Shown here one piece after another: positions 33,317 to 40,063 of a stretch of DNA of 64,000 nt. Each line of letters starts with the position of its first letter. The first letter of the stretch is position 1. The stretch is from an uncultured Acetatifactor sp. Lineage in GTDB: Bacteria; Bacillota; Clostridia; Lachnospirales; Lachnospiraceae. Made by a program: the position numbers and the translations under genes. A model generated the notes under the pieces. It ran no database searches, was not told the origin of the DNA, and saw only the letters and a list, made by a program, of their open reading frames with translations. The DNA lies in the NCBI GenBank assembly GCA_944383825.1, contig CALWRA010000010.1:1-64000 (forward strand). The letters run 5' to 3'.

Positions 33317-33345
33317 AATATATGAATCCCCTTCCAGGATATTCC
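33317..33345 (-). promoter_or_regulatory. Possible sigma-E promoter of the spoIIIA operon
   Basis: On the minus strand GAATATC (33345-33339) and CATATATT (33324-33317), separated by 14 bases, resemble the mother-cell sigma-E consensus (-35 ATATT-like, -10 CATACAnT). The predicted start is about 55 bases before the spoIIIAA ATG. Sigma-E control of spoIIIA is established in Bacillus; here it is inferred. Confidence 0.4.
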
Positions 33346-33438
33346 TATTTTTGTATTAAAAAAAGAACATCCAAAATCCTGAAAATGATAGACAAATATA
33401 AAGGAAAGTGATATTCTTATACCAGATAAACAGTAATC

Positions 33439-33459
33439 ATTATTATTTTTTATAATAAT
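33439..33459. promoter_or_regulatory. AT-rich dyad upstream of the glycyl-radical gene
   Basis: ATTATTA (33439-33445) and TAATAAT (33453-33459) form a perfect 7-bp inverted repeat about 30 bases before the mini glycyl-radical gene, in the divergent region facing spoIIIAA. It could be an operator for an anaerobic regulator or a promoter-associated AT tract. A clear promoter was not identified. Confidence 0.35.
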
Positions 33460-33487
33460 CACAATTCACGTCACGGAGGTATATGAT

Positions 33488-33730
33488 ATGAGTACAAACA
33501 GCGCACAGGTTGACAATCTTGTAAATCTTTTGGATGGCTATGCAGAAAAGGGCGGACATCATCTGAATGTCAACGTCCTGAACAGAGACACTCTTCTGGA
33601 TGCTCAGAAGCATCCGGAGAAATACCCTCAGCTTACTATTCGTGTCAGCGGGTATGCAGTGAATTTCATTAAGCTGACTCCCGAGCAGCAGGCTGACGTT
33701 ATCAGCCGTACTTTCCATGAGGCAATGTAG
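33488..33730 (+). CDS. grcA: Stand-alone glycyl-radical domain protein (GrcA/YfiD-like, 80 aa)
   Basis: 80 residues. The sequence [20 protein letters not shown] followed by [15 protein letters not shown] is almost exactly the C-terminal glycyl-radical loop of pyruvate formate-lyase, with Gly55 as the predicted radical site. E. coli YfiD (127 aa) replaces this domain in oxygen-damaged PFL. Here even the YfiD N-terminal extension is largely missing, leaving [20 protein letters not shown] before the loop. It would need activation by a PFL-activating enzyme, which is not in this window. Strong CGGAGG site; monocistronic with a terminator. Confidence 0.9.
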   Translation: MSTNSAQVDNLVNLLDGYAEKGGHHLNVNVLNRDTLLDAQKHPEKYPQLTIRVSGYAVNFIKLTPEQQADVISRTFHEAM

Positions 33731-33770
33731 TTTTCTGTTTTATACGTATTACCAAAAGAAAAAATAAGCC

Positions 33771-33813
33771 AAGGTGCTGCCACACTAAATTTTAGTGCGG
33801 CAGCCTTTTTTTG
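33771..33813 (+). terminator. Intrinsic terminator after the glycyl-radical gene
   Basis: gctgcc-a-cactaaa pairs with tttagtg-c-ggcagc around a short t loop, flanked by aagg/cctt, and is followed by TTTTTTT (33806-33812). Confidence 0.85.
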
Positions 33814-34190
33814 CAAAGAATAAGAGCCAGGTCTGTGCAGGGACTGGCTCTTGGCGTAAAATTTATTTATTATGCCAAATAAACTTTTACGGAAAAATTA
33901 TACCCTATCTTCTCTGCACAATGCCGGAGAACATATTTGTTTTCCCTTTCTTGTCGGGCGGCGCATTCCTCGTTGCTCTGTCTGTCTGCTGAAAAATCGG
34001 TTTTTTGTTGTACTCTTGCCTCTCACTATATGCAACGCGCAAACTTTTATTTTTTCCAAAGTTTCGAGGAAGTTTTTTCAGAAAGTTCTGTTATGACTTG
34101 ATATGGACAAAGGACGGAGCAACTGATTTATTCAAATTATCGTATATCTTTTTTACCCCCTCTATCAGAAACCAAAATATCAGAAATCAC
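33814..34190. other. Non-coding AT-rich stretch with two dyads
   Basis: No reading frame is convincing. aagagccag (33822-33830) and ctggctctt (33844-33852) form a perfect 9-bp stem with a 13-base loop. cgtaaaa-tttatt (from 33855) faces aataaa-cttttacg (to 33891) as an imperfect dyad. The rest is AT-rich without recognised signals. This stretch marks the left side of the AT-rich PadR unit. Confidence 0.4.
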
Positions 34191-34243
34191 TTGACAATAT
34201 TCAACAAGTAGAATATAATATTTATATTCCACTTGTTGAATAT
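34191..34243 (+). promoter_or_regulatory. Consensus promoter with large PadR-type operator
   Basis: TTGACA at 34191-34196, a 17-base spacer and TATAAT at 34214-34219 make a perfect consensus promoter. Positions 34197-34217 and 34223-34243 form a 21-bp inverted repeat with one mismatch (core ttcaacaagt / acttgttgaa). It begins just after the -35 box and runs past the start point. A repressor bound here would block transcription fully, so autorepression by the PadR protein is expected. Confidence 0.85.
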
Positions 34244-34273
34244 CTAAATTTTATTAAAAGGAAAAATCTTATT

Positions 34274-34819
34274 ATGCTTAAACACGGAATATTGGGATTG
34301 CTAAACTACGGGGATATGAGTGGCTATGAAATTCGCCAGGTTTTTAAGGACTCATTAAACTATTTCTGGACCGCACAGACCAGTCAAATTTATCGTGAAA
34401 TTGGGGGATTAGAGAAAAACGGTTGGATTGAAAAGCGGACTGTTGAGCAAGCTGGAAAGCCAAACAAAAATATCTGCTCTATTACAGATGAAGGTCGGAA
34501 AGAATTGCTGCGGTGGTTATCGGAACCTGATGCAGATATGGATATACGCTCTTCCACTTTGATGAAAACTTTTTTTATGGGTGAATTGCCGATTTCAAAA
34601 AGCTTAGAATTTTTTAAAGAACTTAACAAAGAATATCGCATTGTTTTGAGCAACCTTCAAAAAGCGAATAATTCTATCAATTTATATCGAGAAATGATAC
34701 CGGATAAAAGGAACGCACTGTTTTGGCAAATGACTTTAGATTTCGGAAAGCGATATATGCAGATGTACCTTGATTGGACGGAAAGCTGTATCCACCTTGT
34801 GGAAAGCATGGAGGAATGA
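34274..34819 (+). CDS. PadR-family transcriptional regulator
   Basis: 181 residues. The N-terminal winged helix (HGILGLLNYGDMSGYEIRQV, SQIYREIGGLEKNGWIEKRT) and the C-terminal helical dimerisation domain with a YLDWTESCIHLVE helix are typical of the PadR/VirF-like class. Such proteins usually repress a neighbouring transporter, detoxification or redox gene in response to small phenolic or drug ligands. It overlaps the flavoprotein gene's ribosome site region and precedes it by 2 bases, so the two are one operon. Codons are distinctly more AT-rich than in nearby genes, suggesting transfer. Confidence 0.9.
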   Translation: MLKHGILGLLNYGDMSGYEIRQVFKDSLNYFWTAQTSQIYREIGGLEKNGWIEKRTVEQAGKPNKNICSITDEGRKELLRWLSEPDADMDIRSSTLMKTFFMGELPISKSLEFFKELNKEYRIVLSNLQKANNSINLYREMIPDKRNALFWQMTLDFGKRYMQMYLDWTESCIHLVESMEE

Positions 34820-34821
34820 CA

Positions 34822-36441
34822 ATGAATATCCTTGTAATCAACGGAAGCCCAAAGGGTGAACGCAGCAACACGCTTCGTCTTACTAACGCCTTCTTAGAGG
34901 GAATTTGTTATGCCCAAAAAGATATCCTGCCTAAAATTGCAATGCTTAATATCGCGCACATGGATATTAACGACTGCCAAGGCTGCTTTTTCTGTTGGAA
35001 AGCCACACCCGGAAAATGCCGCATTTGCGACGATATGCAAACAGTCATTGAAAAGTTATTATGGGCTGATCTAACTATTTGGAGTTTCCCTTTATATTAT
35101 TTTAGTTTGCCCGGCAAGCTAAAAACTGTAATGGATCGCCAGCTTCCTTTAATGCTACCTTTTATGTTGTCTAATGCAGAGGGAGGCGGCCACCCCTCAA
35201 GATACGATATGAGTGGAAAAAAAACCGTTTTAATTTCTACTTGCGGTTTTTATACAGCAAAGTCAAATTACGATAGTGTAACAGCACAATTTGACAGGAT
35301 TTGCGGCAAAGGAAACTATACCGCTTTGTTTTGTGGACAAGGCGAACTTTTCAGAGTACGGGAATTGTCAAACCGTACGGAAGAATATCTTGCAGTTGTT
35401 CAGCAGGCCGGGCAGGAGTATGTTTCCGGCGGTATAAAAGCAGAAACAAACGCGAAACTGCAAGAATTACTATTCCCAAGGGATGTTTTTGAGCGCATGG
35501 CAGACGCAAGCTGGGGGGTAACGCAAGCCGGCGAAAAAGAAGATTTTTCATTGACTTTTACAAAGCAAATGGCGGCTCTTTATAATCCAGCAGCTTATAG
35601 AGGAACAGATATAATTTTAGATATGGATTATACAGATATTGGAAAGCGTTATCGCGTTATCTTGGGGAAAACTGAGAGCCGTGTTGTGGAACAGTTTAAT
35701 GAGAAACCAACAACGGTAATTCATACGCCCTTTCATGTATGGCAATCCATTGCTGCCGGAGAAATAGAAGGTGCCGATGCTTTAATGAAACACTTATATT
35801 CTGTCGAAGGCGATTTTGATCTAATGCTGAAATGGGACGTCTATTTTGGGCAGCGTCAAAACACGAATGCAACAGAAGATAAGTCAACATCAAACGCGAA
35901 AACTGATATGCGCTATGTTTTAATCCCTTGGACTGTGTTTTGGATAACTGCAAATATCCATATCTTTTGGGGAAGCATAATTAGCATTTTTGTTTGTTGC
36001 TTATTGCCTCTGCTGTTCTATAAAAACAAGAAAACAGTATATGATGTAATTTCCGGCGCATTGGTAAGCGTATTTTCAATGCTGCTGCTTATCAACTTGT
36101 CGGCAGTTATTGTGATGCCTTTGTCTTATTTAGCGTTTGGTGTGATGTGGAGTATATCTGCTTGTCTGAAAATACCTCTTTCTGCCGAATATTCCATGAA
36201 TGATTACGGCGGGGACGATGCCTTGCGAAATCCTATGTTTATCAAGACAAACCGTATCTTAACTGCGGCATGGGGTATTCTCTACTTAGTTACATCTATT
36301 TGGACATATTTTATTATGCGCACTGCCGCAGGAAGCTATATTGGAATTATCAATTCCATACTTCCGGCAATAATGGGAATATTTACTGCATGGTTCCAAA
36401 AATGGTATCCAAGAAAAATAGCCCGGGAAAGTAATAAATAG
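34822..36441 (+). CDS. Fe-S flavoprotein / SCP2-like / membrane fusion protein
   Basis: 539 residues from the ATG at 34822, with GGAGGA 7 bases upstream inside the end of padR. Residues 1-190 are a flavodoxin-like NAD(P)H:FMN reductase domain (NILVINGSPKGERSNTLRL, WSFPLYYFSLPGKLK). A cysteine cluster Cys52-X2-Cys55-X2-Cys58-X7-Cys66 resembles the compact motif of iron-sulfur flavoproteins. About 225-340 looks like a sterol-carrier (SCP2) fold (YRVILGKTESRVVEQFNEKP, HVWQSIAAGEIEGADALMKH). About 365-535 has roughly five transmembrane helices. Probably a membrane-tethered redox protein for a hydrophobic substrate; function unproven. AT-rich like padR. Confidence 0.75.
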   Translation: MNILVINGSPKGERSNTLRLTNAFLEGICYAQKDILPKIAMLNIAHMDINDCQGCFFCWKATPGKCRICDDMQTVIEKLLWADLTIWSFPLYYFSLPGKLKTVMDRQLPLMLPFMLSNAEGGGHPSRYDMSGKKTVLISTCGFYTAKSNYDSVTAQFDRICGKGNYTALFCGQGELFRVRELSNRTEEYLAVVQQAGQEYVSGGIKAETNAKLQELLFPRDVFERMADASWGVTQAGEKEDFSLTFTKQMAALYNPAAYRGTDIILDMDYTDIGKRYRVILGKTESRVVEQFNEKPTTVIHTPFHVWQSIAAGEIEGADALMKHLYSVEGDFDLMLKWDVYFGQRQNTNATEDKSTSNAKTDMRYVLIPWTVFWITANIHIFWGSIISIFVCCLLPLLFYKNKKTVYDVISGALVSVFSMLLLINLSAVIVMPLSYLAFGVMWSISACLKIPLSAEYSMNDYGGDDALRNPMFIKTNRILTAAWGILYLVTSIWTYFIMRTAAGSYIGIINSILPAIMGIFTAWFQKWYPRKIARESNK

Positions 36442-36471
36442 TATTTGCCTGTAAAATAACAGGGTGATAAT

Positions 36472-36585
36472 ATGGCAAATTTTCAATGGGTCTTATGCCC
36501 GATATGCGGGAACAAAACACAGGTAAAAGTCAGAGAAGATATAATACTTGAACACTTCCTTCTACTGCGACTTTTCACCGCGTAG
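36472..36585 (+). pseudogene. Truncated cysteine-rich KTR-type small protein
   Basis: A 37-codon frame begins at the ATG at 36472 and reads MANFQWVLCPICGNKTQVKV, then a charged stretch to TAG at 36583. The N-terminus, with CPICGNKT, matches the small cysteine-rich KTR proteins often carried on mobile elements. These normally continue with a second CPKC pair. Here the frame turns out of register near 36567 (FLLYC would need a one-base shift) and stops. It is therefore a remnant or frameshifted copy following the flavoprotein gene. Confidence 0.5.
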
Positions 36586-36955
36586 CAATTCTCCATGTTG
36601 GCGTGGATATTTAAACGGACTAAAAGCCTGTATTTATTCGGCTTGCGAAGTGCAGAAACAGGGCGGGCAATACAATATACCTGGAAAGCGCAAAACGCTG
36701 TTCTATCATTCCAAATAGCTACCGCAAGGCAGCTGTTCCAAGGGCCCAGTGAAGCTCCCGCACTTTTGGGTCACCAGGAATGTCTTATATACGACTATGA
36801 ATTGCTCCCTATCCGTATAACTTTAAAATATGGAGTATTGGTATATGTGGTAACCTACAAGGAGAGAGTTCTGAGCTCCCGGGGCCACTTTATTTTTCAA
36901 GCGGGCCCTGTTTTATTTATTATATCCACACCTTCAAATTCTTAAATCCCGCAAT
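36586..36955. other. Non-coding remnant downstream of the PadR unit
   Basis: A 117-codon plus-strand frame exists here, but its composition and lack of a ribosome site make it unlikely to be real. Short dyads occur (gagctc; ggggcc near 36880 facing gggccc near 36905, followed by tgttttatttatt) and may end transcripts. I cannot assign anything further. It is probably the right edge of the imported AT-rich region. Confidence 0.4.
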
Positions 36956-38533
36956 TCAATTCCAAGTAGAAATATTGTGATACAGCCTGTAGTAGCCCCC
37001 TCCAAGTCTCTGTACCTGAAGCTGGATGGCAAAATTCTCCATTCCCAGCTCTTTTAAGGCTTCCTCCACATACTGAGTGCGGAAGCTGCTGTCACTGTAT
37101 GCTCTTTCGATAGTTGGCCAAAGGCTCTCGGGCACCACATTGGTAAACTGCTGAAAACCGCTGCCGGCCTCAACCATCTGTGAAAGGCAGTCCGCATAAT
37201 ATTCTTCCATGGTGCTTAAAACCTCGTCCGCTGTGATTCCCGCCTGTGACAAATTGTCCTCTTCTGAGACTCCAGTGTCCTGACTGCGGTTATTGTTCCA
37301 TGTGCTCTGCCATGTGAGAGGCTCCTGGGGATTCGGATTAATCAGATAGCCTTCCTGGGAAGCATCTTCCTCCCCATCCGTTTCCTGCGCCTCCTCCTGT
37401 GAAGAAGACGCCCTGCAGGCAGGAAGGTAAACAGACAGGCCTCTTCTGATATGAGTGGAAGCCAACTCCTCATCCGACTTGTTAAAATAATCATAAGTAG
37501 AAGGGTTCGTATCGTTCCAGGTCACGTCCACATTATAATATTCCTGTCCAATTCTGATAATGTTCCAGGCATGATCCTGTCCTGAATAGCCTGTGCAGTA
37601 ATAACACGGTATGTTTAATTGCTGCATCAGATACTGAAATGCTCTGGCATAACCGGCGCATACAGTACTGCCGCCTACCAGAGCGCTGTAAGCGCTCTGG
37701 TTCATATCTGCCGTCTCATTATAATCCACCAGCTCCACAAGAGCATCATGCACATATCTCTCCCTGTCCAAATCGCTCTCCAACTGTCTGGCCCCCTCTA
37801 AGATACTCTCCGCCGCAGCGTCAAAAAGCTGTCCTGCCTCTGCCAAATATGCCGCCGTTTCGTTAAACTGCAAGGTGATCTCCACACACTGTCCTCCCCG
37901 CAGATATTTACAGGAATACTCTGTCTCAAGCCAGAACAGTTCTGGATGATCATTGTAAACCGCCTCAAAAACATTTTTAAGCTGATTTACACTGATTGCA
38001 GTCACCGGAGAAAAGGATTCCGTCAGCTGCTGCGCATTGGCATAAATCTGTCGGTACACTTGCTGCATATCCTCCTGCAGCATTCCATAATAGGGATAGA
38101 TCTCCGCATCAAAGGTCAGCTCCTCACCGGTAGCTCCCACAGAGGCTGTGCTTTGGGCTGTTCCTGTTTCCGAGTCAATCTCTTGCCGCTCTTCCCTAAC
38201 GGGCGTATAACCGGTTTTGCCCTCAACGGTTTCCGGCAGGACAATCTGACCTCCGGCCGGAAGCACATAGCTCCCCTCCGATACCGTGGGGGAAATTCCC
38301 TCCGCCGACAAATCCTGTCCCTGGGCTTCTTCAGCTCCCGTTTCCTGCACCGTCTGCCCTTCCTGTCCTGATCCCGGCTCCTCTGTTGCGTTCTCCCTCC
38401 CGTTTTCCTGTCCGTATAAGGCTGCGGCAAGGCTCTGCGTAATCGCCGGATTAAAAGCGCAGACCGCCACACCGGCGCAACTCAGCGTTAAAATAATACA
38501 GATAATATAAAAAATTCTTTTCAGTGCTTTCAA
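36956..38533 (-). CDS. Secreted or membrane-anchored transglutaminase-like protein
   Basis: 525 residues from a TTG at 38533 (AAGGAAGGG upstream). An N-terminal hydrophobic segment (IFYIICIILTLSCAGVAVCA) acts as signal or anchor. A Glu/Gln/Gly-rich linker to about 130 is followed by a domain with NDHPELFWLETEYSCKY and the transglutaminase core: Cys in STVCAGYARAFQYL, His in GQDHAWNIIR, Asp in YNVDVTWND. After it comes another Ser/Glu-rich linker and a small C-terminal domain ending in GGGYYRLYHN. Extracytoplasmic; a wall or surface peptide modification is likely but not proven. It is paralogous to 23797-25074 and directly downstream of the gene at 38567. Confidence 0.8.
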   Translation of the reverse strand: MKALKRIFYIICIILTLSCAGVAVCAFNPAITQSLAAALYGQENGRENATEEPGSGQEGQTVQETGAEEAQGQDLSAEGISPTVSEGSYVLPAGGQIVLPETVEGKTGYTPVREERQEIDSETGTAQSTASVGATGEELTFDAEIYPYYGMLQEDMQQVYRQIYANAQQLTESFSPVTAISVNQLKNVFEAVYNDHPELFWLETEYSCKYLRGGQCVEITLQFNETAAYLAEAGQLFDAAAESILEGARQLESDLDRERYVHDALVELVDYNETADMNQSAYSALVGGSTVCAGYARAFQYLMQQLNIPCYYCTGYSGQDHAWNIIRIGQEYYNVDVTWNDTNPSTYDYFNKSDEELASTHIRRGLSVYLPACRASSSQEEAQETDGEEDASQEGYLINPNPQEPLTWQSTWNNNRSQDTGVSEEDNLSQAGITADEVLSTMEEYYADCLSQMVEAGSGFQQFTNVVPESLWPTIERAYSDSSFRTQYVEEALKELGMENFAIQLQVQRLGGGYYRLYHNISTWN

Positions 38534-38566
38534 CTTAAAATACCCTTCCTTTGTACTGATTCCTTC

Positions 38567-39862
38567 CTACGGCAAAAGTCCCTCTGCAGAATACCTGTTG
38601 GAAGCGTTCCACAATATCCACTCCCGATACCCCGCATCGTAAACAGCCTGAATCTGTTCCCTGATCTGCTTCCCCTCGTATGAAATATGGCCTTCCACCC
38701 AGGTAGCGGTGAAAGCCTGCAGCCATGGCCGCACCTTTGCCCGTTCTTCCTCCGGTACTTGTGACAACTCTTCCACAGATCCTTCCAGAGCCGCCAATAC
38801 AGTTTCATAGGGCTGGGCATCCGGAACGGAAAGGCCAAATACATGATTGCCGTAATGGGAGGGATACACCATCGGGCAGAGCACATCGACTACTCTGCCA
38901 AGCTCCACGTAATCCTGCCCAACCTGTTCCACATCCACACTGCTGCCGATAATAGTACCGAATACATCCGCTGTAACAGGAATTCCTTTTTCATGCAGTT
39001 TTTCTGCGGCATAAGACAGAAAGCCGGTAATAGCTTCCTTTTTTGGATACACCTGCATGTCCACCCCATAATCCGCTGCGTCCGCTTCCTCTCCAATTGG
39101 AAAACGAACATAATCATACTGGATTTCATCAAACCCAATTTCCGCCGCCTCTAGAGCCACCTGGGTCAGATACTCCCATACGCCTTCCTGATAGGGATTT
39201 ACCCAAGCCAGGCCGTAGGCGTCCGTCACGGGTGTTCCATCAGGCTTTTTCAGCGCAAGCTCAGGACTGCTTCCGGCAAGATACGGATCCTTAAAGCAGA
39301 CAATCCTTGCAATGGTATAAATACCGTGATCCTTAAGGATTCTCATCAGCCCCTCCATATCCTGTATGTAACCGACACAGGCTCCCATTTCCTGCGCCAT
39401 GTCATAATCCATCTGCCAGGTAATGTTTCCCTCATCGTTCTTTACGTCAATGACCATGGCGTTCAGCTCCGTTTCGTCCAACAGTCTGATTAAATCCTCC
39501 ATTCCACTGCTTCCAGCCATTGGACCTGTCACATAGATTCCCTTTACCTCCGGACGCTCCTGATCGGTCTGGATGATTTCTTCCGCCTGCGTCTCGGTTT
39601 CTTCCGGATTTCCAATGGGCTCAGGCTGCAGCTGCGCGGGCTTCTGTTCCCCCTCTGTCAATTCTCCCGAAGCCCAAACCGCCTCTTCACCTGCCGCCCC
39701 ACCGATACGGCTGAAAATAAACATAAGCGTTCCTATCACCGCTGCCAGCGCAAAAAACGCCGCACACGCAAAAATGAGTCTCTTTCTTCTCCCTCTGTGA
39801 CCGCTTCTTCTTATGTAACCACTCCTCCTCATTTCGACCTGTTTCATCCCTCTATATATCAT
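38567..39862 (-). CDS. Putative glycoside hydrolase, DUF4015 TIM-barrel, membrane anchored
   Basis: 431 residues. The start is uncertain: ATGs occur at codons 1, 6 and 11, and none has an ideal ribosome site. A basic N-terminus (RRSGHRGRRKR) and one transmembrane helix (LIFACAAFFALAAVIGTLMF) are followed by an acidic linker. A barrel domain starts near residue 105 (VKGIYVTGPMAGSSGMEDLI) with LNAMVIDVKNDEGNITW, FDEIQYDYVRFP and DVLCPMVYPSHYG, all DUF4015 landmarks. The acidic residues in IQYDYVRFP are candidate catalytic ones. Cell-surface polysaccharide is the presumed substrate. It forms a pair with the following transglutaminase gene. Confidence 0.82.
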   Translation of the reverse strand: MIYRGMKQVEMRRSGYIRRSGHRGRRKRLIFACAAFFALAAVIGTLMFIFSRIGGAAGEEAVWASGELTEGEQKPAQLQPEPIGNPEETETQAEEIIQTDQERPEVKGIYVTGPMAGSSGMEDLIRLLDETELNAMVIDVKNDEGNITWQMDYDMAQEMGACVGYIQDMEGLMRILKDHGIYTIARIVCFKDPYLAGSSPELALKKPDGTPVTDAYGLAWVNPYQEGVWEYLTQVALEAAEIGFDEIQYDYVRFPIGEEADAADYGVDMQVYPKKEAITGFLSYAAEKLHEKGIPVTADVFGTIIGSSVDVEQVGQDYVELGRVVDVLCPMVYPSHYGNHVFGLSVPDAQPYETVLAALEGSVEELSQVPEEERAKVRPWLQAFTATWVEGHISYEGKQIREQIQAVYDAGYREWILWNASNRYSAEGLLP

Positions 39863-39945
39863 TTCTTTTATTTATTATAATATAAATACCGACTTTCCGA
39901 AAGAGCAATTTAAAATACATTTTATTCAGCTCTTTTATTAAAATA

Positions 39946-39975
39946 CAACGCTCTGTTCCAAAGAACAGAGCGTTG
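39946..39975. terminator. Intrinsic terminator after ppdK
   Basis: aacgctctgttc (39947-39958) and gaacagagcgtt (39963-39974) are a perfect 12-bp stem with a caaa loop. On the minus strand it is about 90 bases after the ppdK stop and is followed by TGTATTTTAAT. The other side is also T-rich. Confidence 0.8.
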
Positions 39976-40063
39976 CTTATTTTTTAAATTATATCATCTT
40001 CATCTCATAATATTTTTCTCGCATGCCATATTACACAAATCCAACAGCCATGGATAGCCTGTC

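Noticed and set aside
36595..36945. 116-codon plus-strand frame after the KTR remnant
   Set aside because: No ribosome site, no similarity that I recognise, and composition unlike the neighbouring genes; treated as non-coding.
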